DNA of 64,000 nt from Erythrobacteraceae bacterium (GTDB lineage: Bacteria > Pseudomonadota > Alphaproteobacteria > Sphingomonadales > Sphingomonadaceae), in the NCBI GenBank assembly GCA_027489065.1, contig JAIYAM010000038.1, forward strand, positions 1 to 64,000. The letters are read 5' to 3'. A program made the translations under genes and the position numbers. How positions within the stretch are numbered: position 1 is the first letter of the stretch; every line of letters starts with the position of its first letter. The notes beneath the pieces were generated by a model. It was given only the letters and a program-made list of their open reading frames with translations, did no database searches and was not told the DNA's origin. Of the stretch, positions 34,821 through 45,720 are shown one piece after another.

Positions 34821-35414
34821 TTACTTGTCGGCGGGCATTCGATATCCGCTTGCCGCGACGCAGGCCGGTGCGGAAGCCTCGCGATAGGGCTTGTCCCAGC
34901 AGCTCAGGAGGCCGGCGAGCACGCCTGCGTTGACCGCGTTGCTGCGACCGGGCTCGGCCTTGAGCGATTCGAAGGCGACCTCCAAAGCGCTCCTGTCGCG
35001 CACAAGGAAGGCATAGGTGCCCTGAACATAGAGGTTCCAGCGCATCTCGCCGATCTCGGTCTGGCGCCGCGCGGTGGCGATCAGCTGCGCCGCTTGCTCA
35101 TGGCGGCCCGCATTTGCCAGCGACTGACCGAGATGGAAGCGTGCCGTGGTCTGCCACCGCTCGCCCTCGGGAACCGGGCCGTAGGCGAGATAATCGGTAT
35201 AGGCGCGCACCGCTTCCTCGTCGCAGCCGCGCTCGACCAGAGCGCGCCAGCTCGTCGGAACCGACCCCGCCTGATCGAAGTCGCGCCATGCCAGCGCGCG
35301 ATTGGCGAGAAGATCGGCATCGTCCAGACGGCAGCTGTCCTCATCGGATGCCATGGCCGGAGCCGCCGCGCAAAGCACAGCCAGCAGCAGAGCGAGGCGG
35401 GGCGAGCGCCGCAT
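34821..35414 (-). CDS. Secreted TPR-like protein, unknown
   Basis: A 197-residue exported protein. Signal peptide (MRRSPRLALLLAVLCAAAPAMA), then a mainly helical mature part with tetratricopeptide-like helices: 'LLANRALAWRDFDQAGSVPTSWRAL', 'RWQTTARFHLGQSLANAGRHEQAAQLIATARRQ' and 'RSALEVAFESLKAEPGRSNAVNAGVLAGLLSCW'. Four cysteines (residues about 29, 64, 170 and 184) could make two disulphides. It is the last gene of an unbroken minus-strand run of UDG, Slt, MoaB and itself, joined to moaB by TGATG. No named family is recognised. Confidence 0.75.
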   Translation of the reverse strand: MRRSPRLALLLAVLCAAAPAMASDEDSCRLDDADLLANRALAWRDFDQAGSVPTSWRALVERGCDEEAVRAYTDYLAYGPVPEGERWQTTARFHLGQSLANAGRHEQAAQLIATARRQTEIGEMRWNLYVQGTYAFLVRDRSALEVAFESLKAEPGRSNAVNAGVLAGLLSCWDKPYREASAPACVAASGYRMPADK

Positions 35415-35944
35415 CACACTTCTTTCAGGCGCGGCATCAGTTCGACGAAATTGCAGGGCCGGTTGCGGGCATCGAGCTGCTCGGCGAGGATGCCGTCCCA
35501 GCCGTCTTTCACCGCCCCGTTCGATCCGGGCAGAGCGAAGATGTAGGTGCCCCGCGCCACGACCGCGCAGGCGCGCGACTGGACGGTGCTGGTGCCGATG
35601 CTCTTGAAGCTGAGCCAGCGGAACAGCTCGCCGAAGCCGGGGATCTCGCGCGCGCCATCGATCATCGCCAAAGCCTCGGGCGTCACGTCGCGTCCCGTCA
35701 GGCCCGTGCCACCGGTGCTGACCACCGCGTCGATGGCCGGATCGTCGATCCATGCCTCGAACTGCGCGGCGAGCAGCGCCGCATCGTCCTTGACGATCAT
35801 GCGCGCGGCGAGGTTGTGGCCGCCGCCCGTCACCCGCTCGGCAAGGATGTCGCCCGAGGTGTCGTTCTGCGCCGTGCGCGTGTCCGAGACGGTCAGGACG
35901 GCGATGTTGATCGGCTTGAAAGCCCGGCTCTCGTCGATGGCCAT
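35414..35944 (-). CDS. moaB: Molybdopterin biosynthesis protein MoaB
   Basis: A 176-residue MoaB/MogA-type protein that adenylylates molybdopterin before metal insertion. Features are 'INIAVLTVSDTRTAQNDTSGDILAERV', the conserved 'VVSTGGTGLTGRDVTPEAL' (substrate loop with TGG and the Asp), and 'IFALPGSNGAVKDGWDGILAEQLD', all typical. No other Moco genes are adjacent. The ATG shares bases with the stop of the upstream transglycosylase gene and its own stop overlaps the next start (both TGATG), so it is translated within a coupled minus-strand operon. The pairing with cell-wall genes looks incidental. Confidence 0.95.
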   Translation of the reverse strand: MAIDESRAFKPINIAVLTVSDTRTAQNDTSGDILAERVTGGGHNLAARMIVKDDAALLAAQFEAWIDDPAIDAVVSTGGTGLTGRDVTPEALAMIDGAREIPGFGELFRWLSFKSIGTSTVQSRACAVVARGTYIFALPGSNGAVKDGWDGILAEQLDARNRPCNFVELMPRLKEV

Positions 35945-37740
35945 CAGCGGTCGCGGCTCGCCGAGCGGGTCGCCTGAGCGCGCGGGAATTCGGGCCATTT
36001 GCCCTGCGCCAGCGCGCGGCGGCTGGGCGAGAAGACGCCCGCGGCACGTTCATACATCCAGTAATTGCGCATCACGATCGCGACATAGCCGCGCGTCTCC
36101 CAATAGGGGATGGACTCCATCCACAGCAGCGGATCGCCCTGATCGTTGATCTCGGAATTCCAGCGCCCGACCGGCACCAGTCCGGCATTGTAGGCGGCCA
36201 TGATCTTGGGGAGCGTCCCGCCGGTCGCAGGGGAATCGCGCAGCATGGCGAGGTGGCGCTGCCCGTATGCGAGGTTGACCTGCGGATCGTTGAGATCCTC
36301 GTAGCTCATCCCGAGGTTGAGGCGCCCGGAGTGGTCCTTCGCGGCCGCCGGCATGATCTGCATGAGGCCGCGCGCATTGGCGGGGCTCACCGCGGCGGCG
36401 CGGAAGTTCGATTCCTGAAGCGCATGGGCAAAGGCCAGCGCCGGATCGACCTGCCATCCGCCAACGGGCTGGAAATAGGCGACGGGGAAGCGCAGCGAGG
36501 GATCGCTCGACATGCCGTAGGGCGCGTTCTGCGCCATGAACAGCTGGGTCGAGGGCAGGCCGAGCTCGCGGGCGAGGCGGGCAAGGGCGCTGTATTGCGC
36601 GGCGGGGCCGATCCTGGCTTCCTGGCGCAGCACCTCGTCGGCCAGCATCGGCCGGCCGATCTCCATCAGCGCGACCGCGACGCGGACATTGCTGCGGCCC
36701 GCCAGCTGGTCCCAATCGGACTTGCCGAAAGGCTGGGGCTGGGCATGGGCGGGCAGGTCGATGCCGAGCTGGTCGGCGGCGAGCATTCCGTAGAGCGTCT
36801 CGTCATAGCGCGATGCGGCAGAGAGGTGCTGCTGCGCCTGTGCAGGTTCGCGGCACCGCACGGCGGCGCGGGCGGCCCAGTAATATCCGGCCGCCGCGAG
36901 TTCGACATTCGAGGCGTTGCCCGCGACCCGCGCGAAAGCCTCGCCCGCCAGCGAGCAATAGTTCATCCGCCACGCGGCGAGCCCTTCGACCCATGCGCCT
37001 TCGGCCACCCATTCGCCCGTGCCCTCGGCAGCGGTGCGGGCGAGTTCGAGCGCGGCGGCGTCGTTGTTCTCGATATAGTAGCTCCACGCAACGCGCTGGC
37101 GCCATTCGGCGCGGGCATCGCTGGACAGCAGCGGATCGATCTCCGCGAGCAGCCGCTGCGCCTCGGCAGGGTTGTCGGCCTTGATCGCGGCAAGGATCGC
37201 GGTCGCGGTGGCGGCGGGCATGGTGCCGTCGGTCACGGTGCGCGGCAGGATGCGCTTGGGCGCATAGGGCTGGCGGGCGAAGCCCTGCGCGGGCGGCAGC
37301 ATGGGCAGCGCGCTGAGACCGCGCTTGGCGCCCATCTTGGCGAGCTGTTCGGCCTGGGGCAGATCGACGCCATCGTTGAACCACTGCGCGATCCTCTCGG
37401 GCGCCACCTTGGGGCTATCGGCGTGGGTGTAATATTCGGCACGCGCGATCTGGGTCAGCACGCCGGCGGGCTTCTGCGCGAGCAGGCTTTCGACCACCTC
37501 CCACTGCTTGGCGTCGATCGCGGCGAAGAGCTGGCGGTAGAGCGTGCGGTCTTCGGCAGAAAGGACGGTGCCCAGCGTGCGCTCCCCCGGCACAGCCCCG
37601 TTCCAGCGCGCCACGAGGTCGCTCGATTGCGCGGCGGCAGGGGCGGCGGGCACACCGATCCCGGCAAGGACGATGCCTGCCAAAGCCAAGCGCGGACGCG
37701 CCATGCGTCGCTTCAAACCGTGGCCGACCATTCCATCCAT
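35944..37740 (-). CDS. slt: Soluble lytic murein transglycosylase (Slt family)
   Basis: A 598-residue periplasmic muramidase that cleaves the MurNAc-GlcNAc bond to 1,6-anhydro products. Signal peptide with a basic n-region (MDGMVGHGLKRRMARPRLALAGIVLAG...). The N-terminal 380 residues form the superhelical alpha-ring typical of Slt70. The catalytic domain has 'ALQESNFRAAAVSPANARGLMQIMPAAAKDH' with the catalytic Glu in QESNF, GLMQIMP and 'IMAAYNAGLVPVGRW'. The ATG at 37740, with GGAG 5-8 bases upstream, overlaps the preceding gene by 28 bases; an internal ATG at 37704 also gives a signal peptide and is a serious alternative. Confidence 0.92.
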   Translation of the reverse strand: MDGMVGHGLKRRMARPRLALAGIVLAGIGVPAAPAAAQSSDLVARWNGAVPGERTLGTVLSAEDRTLYRQLFAAIDAKQWEVVESLLAQKPAGVLTQIARAEYYTHADSPKVAPERIAQWFNDGVDLPQAEQLAKMGAKRGLSALPMLPPAQGFARQPYAPKRILPRTVTDGTMPAATATAILAAIKADNPAEAQRLLAEIDPLLSSDARAEWRQRVAWSYYIENNDAAALELARTAAEGTGEWVAEGAWVEGLAAWRMNYCSLAGEAFARVAGNASNVELAAAGYYWAARAAVRCREPAQAQQHLSAASRYDETLYGMLAADQLGIDLPAHAQPQPFGKSDWDQLAGRSNVRVAVALMEIGRPMLADEVLRQEARIGPAAQYSALARLARELGLPSTQLFMAQNAPYGMSSDPSLRFPVAYFQPVGGWQVDPALAFAHALQESNFRAAAVSPANARGLMQIMPAAAKDHSGRLNLGMSYEDLNDPQVNLAYGQRHLAMLRDSPATGGTLPKIMAAYNAGLVPVGRWNSEINDQGDPLLWMESIPYWETRGYVAIVMRNYWMYERAAGVFSPSRRALAQGKWPEFPRAQATRSASRDR

Positions 37741-38510
37741 CTCCGCCAGAACCGGCTCTTGAGCCGGGGCATGTCCATCATCGCGTCGAGCGTCTCGCTG
37801 ACCATTACCGGGGTCTTGCGCCCGAACTGGTTGATTTCGCGTAAAGCATGAACTTCAGGCGCGCCGAGCGTGGCGCCGAGCCCGGTTCCGAAGGCGACCA
37901 GCCGCCGGGGCTGGACGAGCCCGATGTGATGCGCCGTGACCGCGTCCATGCCGCCGGCGGCGAGCGCGGCGAGATCGGCCATCGGGGTGTGGCAGGGCAG
38001 GGCGGCGGCGACATAAATCTCGCTCTCGGCAAGGCCCATTGCAGAGAGGATGTTGGCGAGGAGCCGGCCCTGCGGCCCTGACAGGAGCCGCTCGCCATCC
38101 TCGGCCTCGGGCTGCGGCACCAGCACCATCAGCGCCGCGCCTGCTTCCCCGCGCGGCGGAACCCGCGCGAAGCCGCTCGCGGGGGCAAGGCCGGGCGTCT
38201 CCATCCACCACTGGCGGAACGCGGCAAGGTCAGTGGGGGGCGAATCGCCGAGAAGATCGGGGCGGGGCGGCGCGGCTGGCTCGGGCGCAGGAGCGGGCAA
38301 CGCGGCCACGCGGCGGGAACGCATTTCGTTCGCGTGGGGCGAGGCCGCGCCGGATCGGGCGCTGGCCGCTCCTGCGGAGGGAACGGGCAGGGGCGCGTCA
38401 GCCAACCACGCCGTAGCGTCATCGGTGAAATCGCAATCGACCCCCGCCGCCTGCCACCAGGCAAGTGCCGCCTCGAATTCGCGTGCGAGGGTGAGATCGG
38501 GGCGGCTCAT
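37713..38510 (-). CDS. Uracil-DNA glycosylase-fold protein
   Basis: A 265-residue protein whose C-terminal 170 residues resemble family-4/5 uracil-DNA glycosylases: 'ALMVLVPQPEAEDGERLLSGPQGRLLANILSAMGLAESEIYVAAALPCHTP' and 'LVQPRRLVAFGTGLGATLGAP' keep the fold pattern. The N-terminal 90 residues are low in complexity, rich in Ala, Pro and Arg. The four cysteines that bind the Fe-S cluster of true family 4 enzymes are mostly missing (only one Cys, near PCHTP), and the usual GE-P-G motif reads VPQPEAEDGERL, so catalytic activity is doubtful. It heads the minus-strand operon with slt, moaB and a TPR protein. Confidence 0.72.
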   Translation of the reverse strand: MSRPDLTLAREFEAALAWWQAAGVDCDFTDDATAWLADAPLPVPSAGAASARSGAASPHANEMRSRRVAALPAPAPEPAAPPRPDLLGDSPPTDLAAFRQWWMETPGLAPASGFARVPPRGEAGAALMVLVPQPEAEDGERLLSGPQGRLLANILSAMGLAESEIYVAAALPCHTPMADLAALAAGGMDAVTAHHIGLVQPRRLVAFGTGLGATLGAPEVHALREINQFGRKTPVMVSETLDAMMDMPRLKSRFWRRWMEWSATV

Positions 38511-38537
38511 AGCTGGGTCATGTATCCATAGCGGGTC

Positions 38538-38566
38538 TTGACTGTCCCCGCCCCCGTTAGCAAGTG
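38538..38566 (+). promoter_or_regulatory. Possible promoter of the ETF-QO gene
   Basis: TTGACT (38538-38543) followed after 12 bases by GTTAGCAA resembles the alphaproteobacterial TTGAC-N(10-14)-GCTANA pattern, 70 bases before the ETF-QO ATG. CTTGAC and GTCAAG (38537-38542, 38571-38576) also make a small dyad around it. The assignment rests on pattern alone. Confidence 0.35.
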
Positions 38567-38635
38567 AACGGTCAAGGCATATCGTCAGGCTGTGCAGGCC
38601 GAGCGGCAAAACCAACAAGGATCAGGAAAACCGCG

Positions 38636-40285
<1,650 letters not shown>

Positions 40286-40292
40286 TTTTTCG

Positions 40293-40703
40293 ATGACCGC
40301 CGTACCCGAACTGGTTCTAGACGGCAGTCGGATTTGGTCGCTTGAGTCTTTCTGGGACGAAGTCAGCCGCAGCCTCATTCCAGGAGCGGGGTGGGGCCGG
40401 AATCTGGATGCATTCAACGACATCTTGCGCGGGGGCTTTGGCACCCCGCCGGAAGGCTTCATTTTGCGGTGGAAAGATTCCGAGACTGCGAGAGCATTTC
40501 TCGGATACGAAGAGACGGCACGCCAGCTTGAGATCCGGCTGGACGAATGCCATCCTGAAAACATCTTCCACGTGAATGCTAAGCTCGAGAGAGCGAGGCG
40601 CGGCGAAGGTCCGACGGTTTTCGATTGGCTCGTGGAAATTATCAAAGAGCACGGCGAAGGGGGCGAAGAAGCTGATAGCAACGTGCGACTTGTTCTCGAG
40701 TGA
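40293..40703 (+). CDS. Orphan barstar-like ribonuclease inhibitor
   Basis: A 136-residue acidic protein with the barstar fold (PF01337): 'LVLDGSRIWSLESFWDEVSRSLI', the conserved 'GWGRNLDAFNDILRGGFGTP' loop whose Asp residues plug the barnase active site, and a C-terminal helix pair. Barstar relatives neutralise secreted or contact-delivered RNase toxins. No barnase-type toxin is adjacent. The gene is clearly more AT-rich than its neighbours (TTT, ATT and GAA codons are frequent) and sits neatly between ETF-QO and ispE, so it was probably acquired. It starts 7 bases after ETF-QO and would be read on the same transcript. Confidence 0.8.
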   Translation: MTAVPELVLDGSRIWSLESFWDEVSRSLIPGAGWGRNLDAFNDILRGGFGTPPEGFILRWKDSETARAFLGYEETARQLEIRLDECHPENIFHVNAKLERARRGEGPTVFDWLVEIIKEHGEGGEEADSNVRLVLE

Positions 40704-40717
40704 GATGGTTTAGCCTT

Positions 40718-41515
40718 ATGCGCGAAACCGCCTACGCCAAGATCAACCTCGCGCTGCATGTCCGCAGGCGGCGCGACGACGGGTATCACGAGCTTGAGAC
40801 CCTGTTCGCCTTCGTCGATGCGGGCGATGTGCTGACCGCGGCGCCGGCCGCAGCCGACAGCGTCACCACGCTGGGCGAGTTTGCGGGCGGGCTGGACAAT
40901 CCCTTCGACAACCTCGTCGCCAAAGCGCTCTCCGCGCTGCCGCGTCCGCCAGGCCTTGCGGTGACGCTGGAGAAGAACCTCCCCGTCGCGGCGGGCCTTG
41001 GCGGCGGATCGGCGGATGCGGGGGCGGTGTTCCGGATCGTCGAGGCGCTCCACGGTCTGCCGGGTGATTGGCAGGCGAGGGCGGCCAAGCTCGGCGCGGA
41101 TGTGCCCGCCTGCGTGCTCAGCCGCACCCATATCGGCCTTGGCACCGGCACCGAGCAGCTTAGCGTCGAGGATGACCTCGCCGGAACCCCCGTCCTGCTG
41201 GTCAACCCGCGCGTGCCGCTCTCGACCGGGCCGGTGTTCAAGGCTTGGGACGCCGAGGATCGCGGCGCACTTCCGCAAGGCCCCGCCAGCCGGATCGCAA
41301 GGGAAGGGCGCAACGATCTCGAAGCCCCCGCCATTTCGCTCTGCCCGCCAATTGCAGAGGTGCTCGCGGCGCTGACTGAAACGGATCCATGGCTCGCCCG
41401 CATGTCGGGTTCGGGCGCGACCTGCTTTGCACTTTACGACACCCCCGAGGCCCGTGACGCCGCAAAGGCCGCCATGCCAAAGGATTGGTGGACGATGGCG
41501 GGGCGGCTGCGGTGA
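40718..41515 (+). CDS. ispE: 4-diphosphocytidyl-2-C-methyl-D-erythritol kinase
   Basis: IspE phosphorylates CDP-methylerythritol in the non-mevalonate isoprenoid pathway. The 265-residue GHMP kinase begins 'MRETAYAKINLALHVRRRRDDGYHELETLF', the family signature with the catalytic Lys/Asp surroundings. The ATP loop is VAAGLGGGSADAGAVFRI and a third motif 'ARMSGSGATCFALYDTPEAR' closes the active site. The ATG at 40718 is preferred over a GTG at 40700 for the standard N-terminus. The stop overlaps the next start (GTGA), so it is coupled to the amidohydrolase gene. Confidence 0.95.
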   Translation: MRETAYAKINLALHVRRRRDDGYHELETLFAFVDAGDVLTAAPAAADSVTTLGEFAGGLDNPFDNLVAKALSALPRPPGLAVTLEKNLPVAAGLGGGSADAGAVFRIVEALHGLPGDWQARAAKLGADVPACVLSRTHIGLGTGTEQLSVEDDLAGTPVLLVNPRVPLSTGPVFKAWDAEDRGALPQGPASRIAREGRNDLEAPAISLCPPIAEVLAALTETDPWLARMSGSGATCFALYDTPEARDAAKAAMPKDWWTMAGRLR

Positions 41516-42228
41516 GCGAGGTCTTCCGCCAGATCGGCACGCCCACCGCCGGCGGCATCGTCTGCGTCGTCGACCACGCCTCCAACGCCGTGCCTGCCGA
41601 CATCAACTTGCGGATACCCGAGCGCCTGCTCCACGAGCACATCGCCCTCGACATCGGCACCGAGGCGATCGCGGAGTTGCTGGCAAAAGACCACGCCATC
41701 CCCGCCCATATCGCCGCCGTCAGCCGCCTCGTCTGCGACCTGAATCGCGAGGAGACCGCCCCCGGCCTTGTCCCCGAAGCCTCGGACGGCCACCCGATCC
41801 CGGGCAATGTCGGCGCGGACAGGGAAGGGCGGCTCGCCCGCTTCCACCGGCCCTACCACACCACGCTGGCAGAGTGGCTGGCGGCAACGGAGCCCGCGCT
41901 GATCCTCTCGCTCCACAGCTTCACGCCGCGCCTTGAAACCAGCGATGCCGCCCGGCCCTGGGAGGTGGGGGTGCTCTACAATGAGGACGACCGCGCCGCG
42001 CGCATCGCCATTCCGCTGCTCGCGGCGCAAGGACTGAATGTGGGCGACAACCTCCCCTATTCGGGCCGCGATCTCAACTACACCATGAACCGCCATGCCG
42101 AGGCGCACGCGCGCCCCTACCTCGGCATCGAGCTGCGGCAGGACCTTGTCCAGACCCCCGCCGATCACGCCCGCTGGTCCGCGATATTGGCAGGTATTGC
42201 GCAAAGGGTTGCGTCAGCGCTCGCCTGA
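41512..42228 (+). CDS. N-formylglutamate amidohydrolase family protein
   Basis: A 238-residue zinc-dependent amidohydrolase (PF05013) related to HutG-type enzymes that release formate from N-formylglutamate. Motifs are 'VVDHASNAVPADINLRI', which holds a metal His, 'HIALDIGTEAIAELLAKD', 'SRLVCDLNREETAPGLVPEASDGHPIPGN' and 'LSLHSFTPRLE', 'NRHAEAHARPYLGIELRQDLV'. The start is GTG at 41512 overlapping the ispE stop. No other histidine-degradation genes are near; the paralogue often travels with housekeeping genes, so the true substrate is open. ilvD follows 42 bases on. Confidence 0.88.
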   Translation: MSEVFRQIGTPTAGGIVCVVDHASNAVPADINLRIPERLLHEHIALDIGTEAIAELLAKDHAIPAHIAAVSRLVCDLNREETAPGLVPEASDGHPIPGNVGADREGRLARFHRPYHTTLAEWLAATEPALILSLHSFTPRLETSDAARPWEVGVLYNEDDRAARIAIPLLAAQGLNVGDNLPYSGRDLNYTMNRHAEAHARPYLGIELRQDLVQTPADHARWSAILAGIAQRVASALA

Positions 42229-42270
42229 AGGCAGGGGGCGTTTCGCGAAAACGCTTCATCGGGAAATCTT

Positions 42271-43992
42271 ATGTCGCACAAGTTTGACAAGTCGAAGCTC
42301 CCCAGCCGCCACGTTTCGGTCGGCCCGGAGCGCGCGCCGCACCGCTCCTACTACTACGCGATGGGCATGACCGAGGAGGAGATCGCCGCGCCCTTCGTCG
42401 GCGTGGTCAGCGCGGGCAATGATTCGGCACCGTGCAACACGACCCTCAACGCCCAGGCCGATATCTGCCGCGAAGGCGTGATCGCGGGCGGCGGCACGCC
42501 TCGCAGGTTCAACACCATCACTGTCACCGATGGCATCGCAATGGGCCACCAGGGCATGAAAAGCTCACTGATCAGCCGCGAGATCATCGCCGATTCTATC
42601 GAGGTTTCGGTCCGAGGCCATTGTTATGACGCGCTTGTCGGCTTTGCCGGCTGCGACAAGAGCCTGCCCGGCATGATGATGGCGATGCTGCGGCTGAACG
42701 TGCCCTCGATCTTCGTCTATGGCGGCTCGATCCTCCCCGGCACGCACCGCGGCAATGACGTGACGGTGGTCGACGTGTTCGAGGCGGTGGGGCAATATGC
42801 CGCCGGCAATTGCCCGCTGACCGAGCTGATCGCATTGGAAAAGGTAGCATGCCCCGGCCACGGTGCCTGCGGCGGCCAGTTCACCGCCAACACCATGGCC
42901 TGCGTCGGCGAGGCGATTGGTTTATCCTTGCCGAACAGCAACATGACGCCCGCTCCTTTCAGATCGCGTGACGATATTGCGGTCGCCGCGGGCAAGCAGG
43001 TGATGGAGCTTGTCGCCATGGACCTGCGCCCCCGCGACATCTGCACCCGTGAGGCCTTCATGAACGCCGCGCGGGTCGTCGCGGCCACCGGCGGATCGAC
43101 CAATGCTGCGCTCCACCTGCCTGCGATGGCCAGCGAGGCGGGCATCGAATTCGATCTGTTCGACGTCGCCGAAGTCTTCAAATCAACGCCTTATATCGCA
43201 GACTTGAAGCCCGGCGGGAAGTATGTCGCCAAGGACATGCACGAGGCGGGCGGGGTCTACATGGCGATGAAGACGCTGCTTGACGGCGGGTTCATCGATC
43301 CCAACCCGATCACCGTCACCGGCAAGACCATCGGCGAGAACCTCGAAGAGATCACCTGGAACCCCGACCAGAAGGTGTTCTACGACGTGAAGACCCCCAT
43401 TACGCCGACCGGCGGGGTCGTCGGCCTCAAGGGCAGCCTAGCCCCTGACGGCGCGATCGTGAAGGTCGCCGGCATGGCGCGCCTCAAGTTCTCCGGTCCG
43501 GCTCGCGTGTTCGACTGCGAAGAGGACGCCTTCGCCGCCGTCGAACAGCGCGACATCGCCGAAGGCTGCGTCGTCGTCATCCGCTATGAAGGCCCCAAGG
43601 GCGGTCCCGGCATGCGGGAGATGCTCTCGACCACCGCCGCGCTTTACGGACAGGGCATGGGCGAGAAGATCGCGCTGATCACCGACGGACGCTTCTCGGG
43701 GGCAACGCGCGGCTTCTGCATCGGCCATGTCGGCCCCGAGGCGGCGGACGGCGGCCCGATCGCGCTGGTCGAGAACGGCGACATCATCACCATCGATGCC
43801 GAGGCGGGCACCATCGACCTCGAGGTCGCCGAGGAGGTGCTGGCGGAGCGCCGCAAGGGCTGGCAGCCCCGCACCAACGACTATCAGTCGGGCGCGCTGT
43901 GGCGCTACAGCCAGGTCGTCGGCAAGGCGCGCTTCGGTGCGCTCACCCATCCCGGAGCCAAGGCGGAAACCCATGTTTTTGCGGACATCTAG
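42271..43992 (+). CDS. ilvD: Dihydroxy-acid dehydratase
   Basis: IlvD converts 2,3-dihydroxy-isovalerate and the methylvalerate homologue to the 2-oxo acids, the penultimate step in isoleucine and valine synthesis. The 573-residue protein has the Fe-S cysteines in '[11 protein letters not shown]', '[16 protein letters not shown]' and '[20 protein letters not shown]', and the conserved '[21 protein letters not shown]' substrate loop. Length and order are normal for the class binding a 2Fe-2S or 4Fe-4S cluster. A small TTTCGCGAAA palindrome lies just upstream. The next gene begins inside its last 20 bases. Confidence 0.96.
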   Translation: MSHKFDKSKLPSRHVSVGPERAPHRSYYYAMGMTEEEIAAPFVGVVSAGNDSAPCNTTLNAQADICREGVIAGGGTPRRFNTITVTDGIAMGHQGMKSSLISREIIADSIEVSVRGHCYDALVGFAGCDKSLPGMMMAMLRLNVPSIFVYGGSILPGTHRGNDVTVVDVFEAVGQYAAGNCPLTELIALEKVACPGHGACGGQFTANTMACVGEAIGLSLPNSNMTPAPFRSRDDIAVAAGKQVMELVAMDLRPRDICTREAFMNAARVVAATGGSTNAALHLPAMASEAGIEFDLFDVAEVFKSTPYIADLKPGGKYVAKDMHEAGGVYMAMKTLLDGGFIDPNPITVTGKTIGENLEEITWNPDQKVFYDVKTPITPTGGVVGLKGSLAPDGAIVKVAGMARLKFSGPARVFDCEEDAFAAVEQRDIAEGCVVVIRYEGPKGGPGMREMLSTTAALYGQGMGEKIALITDGRFSGATRGFCIGHVGPEAADGGPIALVENGDIITIDAEAGTIDLEVAEEVLAERRKGWQPRTNDYQSGALWRYSQVVGKARFGALTHPGAKAETHVFADI

Positions 43993-44332
43993 CGCGGTCG
44001 CGGCCCTTGCCCTGCTGGCGGCTTGCGGCGATGTCAGCCCGGCGCCGTCCGGCGAGACCATCGAATGCGCGATCGGCGCGGGCACCGACTTTGCCTCCGT
44101 GTGCACGCTGGAGCGCGTCGCGGGCAAGCAGGAGATCATCCTCCATCATCCCGACGGTGGGTTCCGGCGCATGACCTACGTTCCTGCCACGGGGACACTC
44201 GCGCCCCTCGACGGGGCCGATCCGCTGGTGCTGGAGGAGGGCGAGGGCGTGGTGCAATTCGCACTTGGCGCCAACCGCTACCGCATCCCGCGCGGGGCCC
44301 AGCAAGATCCGGCGCCCACGCCGACGCCGTGA
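43973..44332 (+). CDS. Small lipoprotein of unknown function
   Basis: A 119-residue lipoprotein: signal peptide with lipobox LAAC at residues 16-19 ([20 protein letters not shown]). The mature part has two cysteines ([16 protein letters not shown]) that may pair and a beta-rich sequence '[55 protein letters not shown]' that ends in a proline/threonine tail. It overlaps the ilvD end by 20 bases and the nnrD start by 4 bases (GTGA). The function is unknown; similar small lipoproteins sit at this site in related genomes by my recollection, which is not verified here. Confidence 0.78.
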   Translation: MFLRTSSAVAALALLAACGDVSPAPSGETIECAIGAGTDFASVCTLERVAGKQEIILHHPDGGFRRMTYVPATGTLAPLDGADPLVLEEGEGVVQFALGANRYRIPRGAQQDPAPTPTP

Positions 44333-45720
44333 GCGCCGCCCAGGTCCTCACCGCCGCCCAGATGCGCGCCGCAGAGCAGGCGCTGTTCGATGCGGGGACG
44401 AGCGTTTCGGACCTGATGGAGATCGCCGCCGGTGGCGCGGCCGAGTGGATCCGGCGGATCGCCGCCGGTCGCGCCGTCACGGTGCTGTGCGGTCCCGGCA
44501 ACAATGGCGGCGATGGATACGTGATCGCCCGGCGCCTGCGGGCGGCCGGCAATGCCGTGACCGTCATCGCCCCGCTCGCTCCCGCGACCGACGCCGCCGA
44601 GGAGGCGTGCCGCCGCTGGGGCGGGCCGGTTGCGCAGGCCGCCGATGGGGCTCCCGGCGATGTCTTCGTCGACTGCCTGTTCGGCTCCGGCCTGGCCCGA
44701 CCCTTGTCCGAGGCCCACGCCGCGCTGCTGCGCGAACTTGCCACGCGGCACCGCTACCGGGTGGCAGTCGACCTGCCTTCCGGGGTAGCAACCGACACCG
44801 GCGCGGTGCTGAACGAAGGGCTTCCCGCCTTCGATCTCACGCTGGCGCTCGGCGCGTGGAAGCTCGCGCACTGGAGCCTCCCCGGCCGCGCATTGATGGG
44901 GCAGATGCGGCTCGTCCCGATCGGGATCGCGGAGGTTGCGGGGGCGGCGCAGCTGATCGGGCGCCCGCGCATCGCTGCGCCTGCCGCAGACAGCCACAAG
45001 TATCGCCGCGGTCTGCTCGCCATGGTCACGGGCGCCATGCCGGGCGCGAGCCTGCTCGCCGCTGCTTCTGCCCAGCACGCGGGGGCGGGCTATGTGAAGC
45101 TGCTGGCCGATCAGGCCGATCCGCGCACGCCGCCCGATGTGGTGACGGACACCGCCCCACTTGCAGAGGCGCTGGCGGACCGGCGCATCGCGGCGGTGCT
45201 GGCCGGACCGGGGCTTGGACGAGACGATGCGGCGCGGGCCAGGCTCTGCGCCGTTCTCGAGCACTCTCCGGCGCTGGTGCTCGATGCCGACGCGTTGATG
45301 CTCCTTGGCCCGGAGATGCTCGCGCGCAAGGTGCCGATCCTGGCGACCCCGCACGACGGCGAGCTCGACGCACTGTGCCGCAGCTTCGGCGTCGCGGGCG
45401 ACACCCGGCGGGATCGCGCCCTCGCTCTTGCCGCCACGAGCGGGATGGTGGTGCTGGCGAAGGGCCCCGACAGCATCGTCGCCGCGCCCGATGGCCGCCT
45501 CGTGCTCGGAACCCCTGCGCCGAGCTGGCTTTCGGTGGCGGGTACGGGCGACGTGCTTGCCGGGATCGCGGCGAGCCGCATGGCGACGGGCGCCGATCCT
45601 TTCACCGCCGCAGCGCAAGCCCTGTGGCTCCACGCAGAGGCGGCGCGGCGCGCGAGAGCCGCCTTCACGCCATCGCAGCTTGCCGAAAGGGTGCAGGAGG
45701 CGCTAGCGGCCTGCCTGTGA
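44329..45720 (+). CDS. nnrD: Bifunctional NAD(P)HX epimerase/dehydratase
   Basis: A 463-residue repair enzyme for hydrated NADH/NADPH. The N-terminal YjeF_N epimerase domain (about 1-205) has 'LTAAQMRAAEQALFDAGTSVSDLMEIAA', 'CGPGNNGGDGYVIARRL' and 'DCLFGSGLARPL'. The C-terminal ribokinase-fold dehydratase (about 215-463) has 'HKYRRGLLAMVTGAMPGASLLAA', 'VLAGPGLGRDD', 'VLDADALMLL', 'ILATPHDGEL' and 'SVAGTGDVLAGIAASRM', the ADP/ATP site. The GTG start overlaps the lipoprotein stop, and its own stop overlaps the next GTG (GTGA), so three genes are tightly coupled. Confidence 0.95.
   Translation: MSAAQVLTAAQMRAAEQALFDAGTSVSDLMEIAAGGAAEWIRRIAAGRAVTVLCGPGNNGGDGYVIARRLRAAGNAVTVIAPLAPATDAAEEACRRWGGPVAQAADGAPGDVFVDCLFGSGLARPLSEAHAALLRELATRHRYRVAVDLPSGVATDTGAVLNEGLPAFDLTLALGAWKLAHWSLPGRALMGQMRLVPIGIAEVAGAAQLIGRPRIAAPAADSHKYRRGLLAMVTGAMPGASLLAAASAQHAGAGYVKLLADQADPRTPPDVVTDTAPLAEALADRRIAAVLAGPGLGRDDAARARLCAVLEHSPALVLDADALMLLGPEMLARKVPILATPHDGELDALCRSFGVAGDTRRDRALALAATSGMVVLAKGPDSIVAAPDGRLVLGTPAPSWLSVAGTGDVLAGIAASRMATGADPFTAAAQALWLHAEAARRARAAFTPSQLAERVQEALAACL

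Noticed and set aside
38520-38528. ATGTATCCA half-site upstream of ETF-QO resembling the TetR operator
   Set aside because: Only one arm is present, so a TetR dimer would not be expected to bind well.
40564-40579. TCTTCCACGTGAATGC, parS-like stretch in the barstar gene
   Set aside because: Only 11-12 of 16 match and no 11-bp array follows; likely coincidence.
42250-42270. TTTCGCGAAA palindrome with GCGTTT/AAACGC arms before ilvD
   Set aside because: Short and without T-tract; not a convincing terminator or attenuator.
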